Positions 1 to 7,895 of a DNA stretch of 64,000 bases are shown here, in pieces. Positions within the stretch are counted from its first letter, which is position 1, and every line of letters begins with the position of its first letter. Where the stretch lies: positions 124,001 to 188,000 of the forward strand of contig CAJBKE010000004.1 in NCBI GenBank assembly GCA_903953565.1, read 5' to 3'. The notes under the pieces are model-generated. The model did not search any database and was not told the origin of the DNA. It saw only the letters and a list, made by a program, of their open reading frames with translations. This stretch comes from an uncultured Verrucomicrobiota bacterium. GTDB taxonomy: Bacteria; Verrucomicrobiota; Verrucomicrobiia; Chthoniobacterales; JACTMZ01. Position numbers and translations under genes: made by a program.

Positions 1-869
1 ACACCGCTGGCGGGCAGGTCTACATGGACGGAGCCAACCTGAACGCGCAAGTCGGCCTCTGCCGTCCCGGGGACATCGGCGCGGACGTCTGCCATCTCAA
101 TCTCCACAAAACCTTCTGCATCCCACACGGCGGCGGCGGTCCGGGTATGGGCCCGATCGGCGTGGCCGCGCACCTCGCTCCCTTCCTGCCCGGACACAGC
201 ATCATCAAGACCGGCGGCACTCAGGCGATCGGCGAGGTCTCCCAAGCCCCTTGGGGCAGCGCGAGCATTTTGCCGATTTCTTGGATGTATATCCGCATGA
301 TGGGCGCAGCGGGACTCGAGCATGCGACCAAAGTTGCCATTCTCAATGCCAACTACATGGCCCAGCGCCTCGAGCCGCATTTTCCCATTCTCTACAAAGG
401 CAAAAACAGCCGTGTGGCCCACGAATGCATCCTCGACCTGCGTGAATGGAAGCAGCGTGCGGGCATCGAAGTGGAAGACGTGGCCAAGCGCCTCATGGAT
501 TACGGTTTCCATGCCCCGACCATGAGTTGGCCAGTGCCGGGAACGCTCATGATCGAGCCGACCGAAAGCGAATCACTCGACGAGCTCGATCGCTTCTGCG
601 ACGCGATGATTGCCATCCACGGCGAACTCGTCGCGGTGGAAGAAGGGCGGCTCGACAAGGAAGACAATCCGTTGAAAAACGCGCCGCACACCGCGGAATG
701 CGTCATGGCCGACGACTGGCCGCACACCTACTCGAGAGAAGTGGCCGCCTTCCCACTGCCATGGTTGCGCACGAACAAATTCTGGCCGTCTGTCCGCCGC
801 GTCGACAATGTCTACGGGGATCGCAACCTGTTCTGCACCTGCGCTCCGGTCGAAGAAGTGGCGGCATAG
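1..869 (+). CDS. gcvP: Glycine dehydrogenase (decarboxylating), P protein, C-terminal part
   Basis: This is the PLP-dependent P protein of the glycine cleavage system, which decarboxylates glycine and passes the aminomethyl group to the lipoyl arm of the H protein. The 5' end lies outside the window, and the frame is open from the first bases. The visible part opens with [17 protein letters not shown] and contains [18 protein letters not shown], where the lysine of the HK pair is the expected Schiff-base residue. The C-terminal PTESES...LDRFCDAMI and the R-W-W-type tail are usual for the family. The gene ends in TAG and is followed by a hairpin repeat before the convergent gene at 965. The family assignment is very secure. 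Confidence 0.97.
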   Translation, partial: TAGGQVYMDGANLNAQVGLCRPGDIGADVCHLNLHKTFCIPHGGGGPGMGPIGVAAHLAPFLPGHSIIKTGGTQAIGEVSQAPWGSASILPISWMYIRMMGAAGLEHATKVAILNANYMAQRLEPHFPILYKGKNSRVAHECILDLREWKQRAGIEVEDVAKRLMDYGFHAPTMSWPVPGTLMIEPTESESLDELDRFCDAMIAIHGELVAVEEGRLDKEDNPLKNAPHTAECVMADDWPHTYSREVAAFPLPWLRTNKFWPSVRRVDNVYGDRNLFCTCAPVEEVAA

Positions 870-875
870 TCCGCC

Positions 876-951
876 GGGGGAGCGGGGGCATCCGGACCCT
901 CCGCGCAAGGCACTCACATCACGCGGCGCGTCGGGGACGCCGCGCCCTACC
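876..951. repeat. Hairpin-type intergenic repeat (GCGCCCTACC family)
   Basis: The space between gcvP and the convergent gene holds a GC-rich segment with GCATCCGGACCCTCCGCG on the left and GGGGACGCCGCGCCCTACC on the right. It resembles the better preserved element at 59615-59692, which has CTCCGGACCCGCCG and ends in GACGTCGCGCCCTACC. Both lie just after a stop codon. It is probably a degraded copy of a dispersed REP-like element and may also serve as a transcription end between converging genes. Confidence 0.5.
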
Positions 952-964
952 CCACAGGAAAGAT

Positions 965-2068
965 CTACCGCGTCTCCGGCGCTTGCAGTCCGACCAATCC
1001 GCCCGCATAGCCGGTCATTTCCAGGTAACCGCGCCCCTGCACCGCTTTTCCTTCACGCGTTCCGTTGGCTTGCACACTGCCCTCCCAATATGAAATCGGC
1101 CGTAGCACAAGCTCCTGACCGGCCATCACCGCAGAGACATCCAGATCCAAATTGAGCTTGGGAATGCGCAGTTTCCATTCGACGGGATAGTCTCCACCCG
1201 TTTCGTTGCTGGTCCAAATGCGTCCCGGAACCAGCTCGAAGTCATCATTCTTCACCCGTGTGGAGTTTCCCTCGGCGTCGATCCAAGTTCCATGTGAAAA
1301 CGAGTCCCGACCTCCCTCCTTCAACCTGATTTGGAAAAGCATCAACTCCGTGTTGTCCTCGAACTGCAGGCTGAGCCAGTCCCATCCGGTCTGCTTCTCC
1401 GTCAGCTGGTTCGTTGCCCATTCCTGGTCGAACCACGACCATCCCTTCACCGCAATTTCCTGCCCGTCGATCGTGACCGTTCCCGTGGCCGCAAGGCGGG
1501 CGTACGAATAGTAGTGCGATGCGCGCCCCACGCCCTCCGATTTCTGGCTCACTCCGTCCTCGCCATGAAACACCGGGTCTTTTGTTGCCGCCAAGTCGAG
1601 AGCCACGGCAAAGTCCGTGTCTCGCGCTTCGAGGCGGAATTGACCGGGGCCGGTCAACCGCAGAACCCAGTCATCAATCCAAGCAATGCGATCACCGTCG
1701 GTAAATCCCGCCTCACCGAAGGCGCCGCGCGACACCCTCTGGGCAAAACGGAACCTCCCGTTCGAAATATCCGTGACCGCGAAATGAGCCAGCTTGATGT
1801 CATCGACGGCGAACCGCGTGCTCGCATCCTCACCGCGTCGCACTCCCTGACGAAAAAAGGTCAGCTGGAATCCGAGTTCGCGGCCGTCCTCCCCCGTGAG
1901 GTTTCCCGTGAAATACCACCACTCTGTCTTGAACCCCGGATGCGCGTGGTGATCGCGGGGGAACTCGTATTTCCATCCCGGCAAAGCAACGTCCCAGTCC
2001 GGATCCGCAGCTGGCGCTTCCGCCGCGGCCAAAGCGAGCAACACAGCGCTAATAAAGCAGCGATTCAC
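965..2068 (-). CDS. Secreted lipocalin-like hydrolase, AttH/CrtC family (COG5621)
   Basis: This predicted exported protein has the AttH / hydroxyneurosporene-synthase double-lipocalin fold. The family signature HPGFKTEWWYFTGNL lies near the N-terminus, and later come GWSWFDQEWATNQL and WDWLSLQF, all typical of COG5621. The start chosen is GTG at 2068: a clean GGAGG lies at 2075-2079, six bases upstream, and the protein then begins VNRCFISAVLLALAAAEA, a good signal peptide. An ATG further upstream would add an implausible arginine-rich extension. The frame overlaps the DUF1980 gene upstream by 20 bases, so the two are probably translated together. The substrate is unknown. Confidence 0.85.
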   Translation of the reverse strand: MNRCFISAVLLALAAAEAPAADPDWDVALPGWKYEFPRDHHAHPGFKTEWWYFTGNLTGEDGRELGFQLTFFRQGVRRGEDASTRFAVDDIKLAHFAVTDISNGRFRFAQRVSRGAFGEAGFTDGDRIAWIDDWVLRLTGPGQFRLEARDTDFAVALDLAATKDPVFHGEDGVSQKSEGVGRASHYYSYARLAATGTVTIDGQEIAVKGWSWFDQEWATNQLTEKQTGWDWLSLQFEDNTELMLFQIRLKEGGRDSFSHGTWIDAEGNSTRVKNDDFELVPGRIWTSNETGGDYPVEWKLRIPKLNLDLDVSAVMAGQELVLRPISYWEGSVQANGTREGKAVQGRGYLEMTGYAGGLVGLQAPETR

Positions 2069-2897
2069 GCGGCGCCTCCACTTCCTCGATCTTCTCCAAC
2101 TCCAAGCTCGGTTCAATCACGCCTCCGTTTTCCTCGAAGCGGGCGATTCCCGTGATGCGCACCCAGCCCATGCGCGGCACGCTGACGGGTTCACCGGTCA
2201 CTTTGATCCCGAGCGGACGAGCATCCGCCGCGCAGCAAACCATGAACATGCGCACCAAATCGAATCCACCCTCCGCTCCGCCGCGCGGGGGCACATATTG
2301 ACCGATGATCGATACCCGCTGATTTTCGAACTCTTCCCGCAGGCCCGGTTCCTCCGCAGCGAAGAGCAGGTCGAGCGTCTCGACTTGGATCGCGCCATCC
2401 GGCGTGCGAGTGAAGTATTCCACGCCCTCCTCTTGCCCCTGCGGCCAAGTTGCATCGACCCCGTCGACACCATCATCCCACTCCGGCGCGTCGTCCCAGT
2501 TGCCTCCGGGCATTTCAGCCGAAGGGAGTTGCGAGATATCGGTGACGATCCCGCGATTCATCACCACGGCTTCACCGAACTGGCCCGGGGAGATGAAGGC
2601 CGCGGCGCTGACCGGCAACAAAAGCACGACGAAGGCAAATGCTGCCCCGGCCGAGATCCGGCTGCGCGGCTCGTCGCCGTGTTCCTCATGGCACCCGCAA
2701 TCGTGGCAGCTGGCGTCGGTTTCGCGCGAAGCCCACCACCACAAAGCGGAAAGAATGAGCAGACCCAGCCCCGCCGAGAGAACGTAAGCGTGGAATTGCG
2801 GATGCAAATACGAGGCAATACGTGCGCTCAGCCAGAAATAGACGAGCGTCCCGCCCCACAGGAGCAAGGTAATGAGGGTGAGAACACGTTTCATCAT
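2049..2897 (-). CDS. TIGR03943/DUF1980 family membrane protein, permease partner
   Basis: The N-terminus carries two hydrophobic segments, separated by a short loop, followed by a histidine- and cysteine-containing stretch (CHDCGCHEEHG at about residues 64-74) that could bind metal. A third membrane segment and a soluble domain follow, with FMVCCAADARPLGIKV. This combination defines the TIGR03943 family, which is nearly always paired with a COG0701 permease, as here. The ATG at 2897 overlaps the permease stop as ATGA, which decides the start over an ATG 33 bases further up. Pairs of this kind are usually linked to metal or small-molecule efflux; the substrate cannot be read from the sequence. 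Confidence 0.85.
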   Translation of the reverse strand: MMKRVLTLITLLLWGGTLVYFWLSARIASYLHPQFHAYVLSAGLGLLILSALWWWASRETDASCHDCGCHEEHGDEPRSRISAGAAFAFVVLLLPVSAAAFISPGQFGEAVVMNRGIVTDISQLPSAEMPGGNWDDAPEWDDGVDGVDATWPQGQEEGVEYFTRTPDGAIQVETLDLLFAAEEPGLREEFENQRVSIIGQYVPPRGGAEGGFDLVRMFMVCCAADARPLGIKVTGEPVSVPRMGWVRITGIARFEENGGVIEPSLELEKIEEVEAPRESLLY

Positions 2898-3811
2898 CCG
2901 CGGAAATTCGGAATGGGCAGAATGGTGCAAAGCCCGAAGACCAAGAGAATCAGGCCAGCGACGAGAAAGACAATGAAGCGTTTGCGGAAGACCAGCCCGT
3001 AAATGAAGATAAGCTTCAGATCGACAACCGGTCCGAAAACCATGAAGGCAAGCTTCGACGCCGAGGGGAACGCGGTGAAGGTCGCCGCGACGAAGGCGTC
3101 CGAGGTGCTGCAGAGCGACAGGAGGCTGGCGAGGGCCATCATGCCACCGACCGCGAGCGCGCGGTCCTCGGCCAGCGGCATGATCACCTGCTGATTCACG
3201 CTCGTGTTGAAAAGTGTCGCCACCGCAGCCCCTAGAACGAAGTAAACGGTCACATCGAGAAAGTCCTTGGTCGCCGAGCGCACCGCAGCGGCGGTTTTTT
3301 CCTTGGGGCCACGGTGATCGTGATGGTCTTCCGCCGCGGCAACGGTGACCAAATCCGGGCGAAGCACAAAGCTGCGCTGCAGGAAATACACAATGCTCGC
3401 CATGATCACTGCCACGACGAACGACAGGGCGATCCGGCAGAGCATCATTTCGAGCGGTCCCTGACCGCGGAACGCTGAGAAGGTGCTAAAGGCCACGATC
3501 GGATTCACCACCGGCGCGGCGAGCATGTAGGCCATGGCGTTCGATAGCGGCAGGCCTTTCTGCAGCAGTCGCCGGATGACGACAACAATGCCGCATTCGC
3601 ACATGGGCAACACCGCGCCGAGCACCCCGCCGAGCAGGATACCGGCGGCCGCATTGCGTGGGAGCACGCGGGCCAGAATGCGTGGAGGCAAAAACACATC
3701 GATCAGCCCGCTCAGAGCCACGCCCATCAAAATAAAGGGAACCCCCTCCAGCACCACGCTGAGAAAGGAGTAGGCAAAATCCGGAAGGCTGAACCAGAAC
3801 CAGTGATCCAT
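2894..3811 (-). CDS. COG0701 permease (DUF318/ArsP-like)
   Basis: This is a polytopic inner-membrane permease with about eight hydrophobic segments. The family signature LPMCECGIVVVIRRLLQKG sits in the first half, followed by MLAAPVVNPIV. The CEC cysteines are the conserved feature of the DUF318/ArsP group. The second half holds LCSTSDAFVAATF, the matching repeat motif. It is the first gene of a minus-strand operon with the DUF1980 partner and the lipocalin-like protein, joined by overlapping stop and start codons. The substrate is not known, with metals, organoarsenicals or thiol-reactive compounds all possible from the family. Confidence 0.88.
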   Translation of the reverse strand: MDHWFWFSLPDFAYSFLSVVLEGVPFILMGVALSGLIDVFLPPRILARVLPRNAAAGILLGGVLGAVLPMCECGIVVVIRRLLQKGLPLSNAMAYMLAAPVVNPIVAFSTFSAFRGQGPLEMMLCRIALSFVVAVIMASIVYFLQRSFVLRPDLVTVAAAEDHHDHRGPKEKTAAAVRSATKDFLDVTVYFVLGAAVATLFNTSVNQQVIMPLAEDRALAVGGMMALASLLSLCSTSDAFVAATFTAFPSASKLAFMVFGPVVDLKLIFIYGLVFRKRFIVFLVAGLILLVFGLCTILPIPNFRG

Positions 3812-3916
3812 CAGGGGAACACGTTGCCATCAGATTGCCCATCAAGGCAAACGGCCAAATTCTCCGGGCTCAGTCACCAAGGCGCATTCCGGCCCGGGCG
3901 GGTGTTTGCGCAGCGC

Positions 3917-4141
3917 TCAAAAGGGCGCCTCATACTGCATCTGGCCCGCGATGTAGGTCACAAGCAAGACGAGGACCAAACCTACTGCTACGGCCACGAC
4001 CAATCCTAGGTTTGATTCGTCGCGCGGATCTCCTTCGGGCACATCATCCCTGGCCCATTTGTGCAGCGCGTCCTTGTTGAAGCGACTCCGCCGGCGCCGC
4101 CTTCGGCGCGGGCTGCTGTTTGGTGCTGCCGGATCGTCCAC
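3917..4141 (-). CDS. Small single-pass membrane protein, function unknown
   Basis: This is a 74-residue frame starting at GTG. It has a basic N-terminal stretch (RRRRRRRSRF), an acidic middle (DDVPEGDPRDESN), and one clear membrane helix, LGLVVAVAVGLVLVLLVTYI, near the C-terminus. The arrangement looks like a real small membrane protein rather than a chance frame, but I recognise no family. It sits 105 bases upstream of the permease in the same direction and could be its leader gene. No strong ribosome binding site is visible. Confidence 0.5.
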   Translation of the reverse strand: MDDPAAPNSSPRRRRRRRSRFNKDALHKWARDDVPEGDPRDESNLGLVVAVAVGLVLVLLVTYIAGQMQYEAPF

Positions 4142-4199
4142 AGACCTGAGTCTCTGGACTTCCGCCGCGCCCTGACAAGCGCAATGATCGCCTCGTCAT

Positions 4200-5165
4200 A
4201 TGTCCTCCCCTCGTCCCGCGCGATTCAGTTTCATAGCTCTCCTCCTCTCCCTTGCCGTTGCGCTCAGCGCCTCCGCTTCGCACGACCTTGTCTCACTGGA
4301 TGCAGTCCAACCTCCCTGCTTGTCTGAGGTCCGTTACGCCACACGGCACAACTTCACCGGTCGGACCCTCTATCCGCTTCCACGCTTGTTTTTGCACCGC
4401 GATACCGCCCGCGCCCTCGCCCGTGTGCAGCGCGATCTGCAGAAACGCGGACTCGGCCTCAAAGTCTGGGATGCCTATCGACCGCTTTCCGTGCAGTGGA
4501 AAATGTGGAACCTCATCCGCGACGAACGCTACGTCTCCAATCCGGCGAAAAACAAAGGACGCCACACGCGCGGCACCGCGGTCGATGTCGCTCTCGTCGA
4601 TAAGCTCGGCCGCGAACTTCCCATGCCCAGCGATTTCGACGACTTCAGCGAGCGAGCCCATCGCGATTACCGGGGAGGCACCCCCGAGCAGCGCCGCAAC
4701 CGCCAACTCCTTGCGGACGTCATGCAAAAGCACGGCTTCGTCGGCTTCCCCACCGAGTGGTGGCACTTCGACCTCGCAAATTGGGAAGACTACCCGCCGC
4801 TCGACCTTTCCATCGAAGGCCTCGCCCGCCGTGCGGATTCCGATTCCGCCCGCGGACAGATCGAGCACGCCGTCTATGTCTGGTTGAAACGTCCCGGCAA
4901 CGCCAAAGACCGCGCCGCTCTCTCCGCGGCGACCGAAGAACTCCGGAAATCCACCGGTCTCATCCGCTCTTTCGAGGTTGGTCGCCCGGTTCTCAGCCGT
5001 CGCCCCATCGTCGACGATAGCTTCGACCTTGCGATCCTCATGCGTTTCGAGAACCGCCGCGCCCTCGCCGCCTACGAAAACCACCCGGCCCACCAACGCG
5101 CCAAAAAAGAAATACTCCGCCCACTCGCGCGGAAGGTCCTCATTTACGACACCGTCCTCGAGTAG
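4200..5165 (+). CDS. Exported VanX-type D-Ala-D-Ala dipeptidase fused to a Dabb-like domain
   Basis: A signal peptide (ends ...ALSASA) precedes an M15D/VanX-type zinc peptidase at about residues 30-200. The motifs are AYRPLSVQWKMW (catalytic arginine region), the zinc site GRHTRGTAVDVAL (H and D), and EWWHFD (catalytic E and third ligand H). Enzymes of this type cleave D-Ala-D-Ala. From about residue 220 a second domain follows, with IEHAVYVWLKRP and LAILMRFENRRALAAYENHP, which matches the stress-responsive alpha-beta barrel (Dabb) pattern. That is an unusual partner for a secreted peptidase. The gene is tail to tail with a beta-lactamase, so both neighbours act on cell-wall peptides or their analogues. 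Confidence 0.87.
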   Translation: MSSPRPARFSFIALLLSLAVALSASASHDLVSLDAVQPPCLSEVRYATRHNFTGRTLYPLPRLFLHRDTARALARVQRDLQKRGLGLKVWDAYRPLSVQWKMWNLIRDERYVSNPAKNKGRHTRGTAVDVALVDKLGRELPMPSDFDDFSERAHRDYRGGTPEQRRNRQLLADVMQKHGFVGFPTEWWHFDLANWEDYPPLDLSIEGLARRADSDSARGQIEHAVYVWLKRPGNAKDRAALSAATEELRKSTGLIRSFEVGRPVLSRRPIVDDSFDLAILMRFENRRALAAYENHPAHQRAKKEILRPLARKVLIYDTVLE

Positions 5166-5175
5166 CGCTTTTGCT

Positions 5176-5988
5176 CTAGAGCAATCCCGCCGAGCCCAAT
5201 ACGGCTTCCGCTACCCGCCGAGCATCTTTGCCCGCCAGTCCGCCTCCCAGCACGAGACAGGCATACGCATACTTTTTGCCGCCACTTTCCACGAAGCCGA
5301 CCAGCCATCCCATATCGGTATCCACCTCCGACTTCGGACCGTCCGCTTCGCCGCGCAATCCGCTACCCGTTTTCCCGTAAAGCGTGCCCCGTTCCGTATT
5401 CACCAGCTTCATCACCTCGGTCAGCTTCGCCACTGACTCGGCTTTCACCGGCAACTTGCCGTCGATCATGCGGCAAACCATCCGCGCCTGCTCGCGCGGG
5501 GTGATCAGGACTGTTTTCTGCCCGGCTCGGGGCAGCCAGAACGCATCCGGTCGCCCGCATTGGTCTCTGTTGCCGTAATCCAGCTTCTCCAACCACTCCT
5601 GCATCCGCTCTTCCCCGATCTTTCGGGCCAGGTCTTGGAATGCGGGCACGCATGAGGCCGCAAATGCCGAGCGCCAAGTCTGGTCCGCATTCCAAGCCGG
5701 AAAGTTGCGCTCCTCGCCGTCCCACGACCAAAACAATGCATCCGGCTCCGTGATGATCCCTTCTTCGAGGCCGATCAACGAATTCCAAATCTTGAAGGTC
5801 GAGCAAGGACCGAAGGCTGTGTCCGCGGTCTCCGCGCCGAAGACTGTTTCCTCTCCGCTGGCGCAATCCCGCAGGACAAAAACGCCGTGCACGTCGCCGA
5901 ATGCATTCCGCGCTTCTTCCTCCGTAACCTCCGCGCAGGGCGCACCAGCACTCCAAATCATGGTTAGCAAAAACACCCAAGCTTTCAT
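5176..5988 (-). CDS. Class D (OXA-type) beta-lactamase
   Basis: All class D motifs are present in order: the active-site STFK (serine nucleophile and the lysine that is carboxylated), WDG, SCV (the S-x-V motif), YGN, and KTGSG, followed by GWLVGFVE. Mature length and spacing fit OXA enzymes. The start chosen is the ATG at 5988, preceded by AAGGA and beginning MKAWVFLLTMIWSAGAPCA, a signal peptide. The longer open frame upstream lacks a credible N-terminus. The enzyme should be periplasmic and hydrolyse beta-lactams, although chromosomal environmental members may have weak activity. No mobile-element context is visible. Confidence 0.95.
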   Translation of the reverse strand: MKAWVFLLTMIWSAGAPCAEVTEEEARNAFGDVHGVFVLRDCASGEETVFGAETADTAFGPCSTFKIWNSLIGLEEGIITEPDALFWSWDGEERNFPAWNADQTWRSAFAASCVPAFQDLARKIGEERMQEWLEKLDYGNRDQCGRPDAFWLPRAGQKTVLITPREQARMVCRMIDGKLPVKAESVAKLTEVMKLVNTERGTLYGKTGSGLRGEADGPKSEVDTDMGWLVGFVESGGKKYAYACLVLGGGLAGKDARRVAEAVLGSAGLL

Positions 5989-6049
5989 GCCATCCTTGTA
6001 GCTGCAGTCCATGCCTTCCGGAACTCTCAATTTGCGCAGGCCGGCGCGC

Positions 6050-6071
6050 GATTCTGCGGATTCTGCATAGC
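6050..6071 (+). promoter_or_regulatory. Upstream motif ending TGCATAGC, copy 1
   Basis: The core TTCTGCGGATTCTGCATAGC lies 38 nt before the ATG at 6110, on the coding strand. It matches the copy at 6941-6962 in 20 of 22 positions. Six copies occur in the first 18 kb and all share TGCATAGC. Its position suits a promoter -10 region or an operator for a shared regulator. Confidence 0.6.
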
Positions 6072-6109
6072 GGCCACCTCCGCATCGCTCGCAGAGTCCG
6101 TGCGCCCAA

Positions 6110-6883
6110 ATGAAAAAGTTGCTTCTGCTCTTGCTTCTCAGTCCCTTCGTATCCTTCGCCGGGTCCACTTCACCGGCTGCGCCCGTTGATGAATCGGCCG
6201 CGAAAGACCAATCACCGTGGCGGTTTCGTCTGGCGCCCTACGCCTGGCTCACTTCGACCAGCGGCACCATCGGAGTCGGGCCGCTCAGCACGGATGCGGG
6301 CATGGATTCATCGACGATTTTGTCCAACCTGCAAATCGGCGCGATGTTCGTCGCGGAGGTCGCTTACGACCGATGGAGTTTTGAAAACGACCTGATTTAT
6401 GCGCGCTTCCAGACCGCCAACGATACGCCCGGGCCGATCTTCGGCGAACTGAAGTCCACCCTCTACGAACTCTTCTGGACGAGCTATGTCGGCTACCGCG
6501 TCATCCAATGCGATCGTTTCACCATGGACGTGCAGGCGGGTTTCCGGATGGCCTCGATGGGATTGGAACTCGAACTGACACCCGGCTTGCTGCCCGGCCG
6601 TTCACGCTACTGGACCCGCACGTGGATTGATCCGGTCATAGGTTTGCGCACCCGCACCTATCTCAACGACTGGCTTTTCATACCCATCCGCGGCGACATC
6701 GGCGGATTTGGTGCGAACTCCGAACTCACTTGGCAGGCCTTCGCGGGAGTAGGCGCGCAGATCAGTCGCTGGGCAGCACTTGTCGTCGGCTACCGCTCGC
6801 TCGGTTACAACTACGACCAAGCGAACTTCGAATACAACGTGAACACCCACGGCCCGCTGCTGGGCTTTGAAGTCAGCTTTTGA
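6110..6883 (+). CDS. Outer-membrane beta-barrel-like exported protein, function unknown
   Basis: A clear signal peptide (MKKLLLLLLLSPFVSFA) is followed by a sequence rich in alternating hydrophobic and aromatic residues, such as WRFRLAPYAWLTSTSG, FTMDVQAGFRMASMGLELEL and AALVVGYRSLGYNYD. The protein ends in phenylalanine (GFEVSF), as many outer-membrane barrels do. The length (257 residues) and pattern resemble barrels of the OmpA/OmpW size class, but no named family is certain. It is preceded by the TGCATAGC motif and reads away from the beta-lactamase. Confidence 0.75.
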   Translation: MKKLLLLLLLSPFVSFAGSTSPAAPVDESAAKDQSPWRFRLAPYAWLTSTSGTIGVGPLSTDAGMDSSTILSNLQIGAMFVAEVAYDRWSFENDLIYARFQTANDTPGPIFGELKSTLYELFWTSYVGYRVIQCDRFTMDVQAGFRMASMGLELELTPGLLPGRSRYWTRTWIDPVIGLRTRTYLNDWLFIPIRGDIGGFGANSELTWQAFAGVGAQISRWAALVVGYRSLGYNYDQANFEYNVNTHGPLLGFEVSF

Positions 6884-6940
6884 CTTTTGCGATCGGCTGT
6901 CTGCATTCGCAGTCGGCGGAGAAAATCCGGGACTCTTTCT

Positions 6941-6962
6941 GATTCTACGGATTTTGCATAGC
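6941..6962 (+). promoter_or_regulatory. Upstream motif ending TGCATAGC, copy 2
   Basis: The core TTCTACGGATTTTGCATAGC lies 40 nt before the ATG at 7003, on the coding strand. It is almost identical to copy 1 upstream of the previous gene, although the two genes are unrelated, so the motif is shared by selection or by transfer, not by gene duplication. Confidence 0.6.
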
Positions 6963-7002
6963 CGTCCGCCAGCCGCGCCTGCCTTCATTCCCTTCTTCAC
7001 CC

Positions 7003-7893
7003 ATGCCAATTCCCATGCACCGAACACAGCACCTCCTCACCTTTGTTTTCACCAGCCTCGCCCTTTCCGCAACACTTGCCGTCGCTGAGGACGACTCCGT
7101 GGCCGCAGTCACGCAGGCCTACCAAGCTGCTTTCAATGCTGGCAACGCAGACCAAGTTGCCGCCCTTCACACCAAAGACGCCGAATGGATCGACAGCGAC
7201 GGCAATGTGCATTCCGGCCGTGACGCGATCCGTTCCGTCCTGACCAAAGCTTTCGCCGCCGCTCCCGGACGCACCATCGAATTCGCGGTGGAAAAGGTCC
7301 GCCCCCTCAGTGAAAGCGTGGCCTTGGAAAACGGATCCGCCGTGGTCACATCCCCCGATGGTGAACGTGCAGTCTCCGCTTACACCACGGTCTATGTGAA
7401 GGACAGCGGCACCTGGCGCATCGCCCAAGTCACCGAGACCGCGCCGGAGGTAGCACCATCTCCCGCCTCGAGGCTCTCCGCCCTGCGCTGGCTCGAAGGC
7501 ACTTGGAAAGGCGAAAACTCCCGCCGGCCCGTGACGCTGAAAATTGCCGAGGCGCAAAATGGCAATTTTCTCACCATCAACTACTCGTTCGGAGAGGAAG
7601 GCAGCGAAGGCACTTCGACCGAAGTCGTCGGTTTCGATGCTGCTGCAGACAGCGTGCGCTCCTGGACCTTCGACTCCGAGGGAGGCTTCAGCGAAGCGAC
7701 TTGGCAATCTGACGGTGCCAACTGGCTGCTTGTCTCGAAGAGCATCAACCCCGATGGCACGCGCGCGAGTTCGCAGTTGGATATTCGCCCCGCGGCGGAC
7801 GGCAAAAGCTTCACCGTCGAGGGCTACAATCGGGAAAGCGGCGGGGTGCCGATGCCGAAGCTCGGCCCCATCAAGTTCACCTCCGCCGAGTAA
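7003..7893 (+). CDS. Exported SnoaL/DUF4440-like protein with a second ligand-binding-like domain
   Basis: A signal peptide ends at about residue 28 (ATLAVA). Residues 30-145 look like the SgcJ/EcaC (TIGR02246, DUF4440) fold: AVTQAYQAAFNAGNADQVAALHTKDAEWIDSDG, then GRDAIRSVL and YTTVYVKDSGTWRIAQVTE. The remaining half starts LRWLEGTWKGENSRR and resembles a lipocalin-like or DUF1579-like barrel. Such secreted fusions are common in Planctomycetota and Verrucomicrobiota without a known reaction. The next gene starts two bases after the stop, so they form an operon. An ATG at 7015 is an alternative start. Confidence 0.75.
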   Translation: MPIPMHRTQHLLTFVFTSLALSATLAVAEDDSVAAVTQAYQAAFNAGNADQVAALHTKDAEWIDSDGNVHSGRDAIRSVLTKAFAAAPGRTIEFAVEKVRPLSESVALENGSAVVTSPDGERAVSAYTTVYVKDSGTWRIAQVTETAPEVAPSPASRLSALRWLEGTWKGENSRRPVTLKIAEAQNGNFLTINYSFGEEGSEGTSTEVVGFDAAADSVRSWTFDSEGGFSEATWQSDGANWLLVSKSINPDGTRASSQLDIRPAADGKSFTVEGYNRESGGVPMPKLGPIKFTSAE

Positions 7894-7895
7894 CC

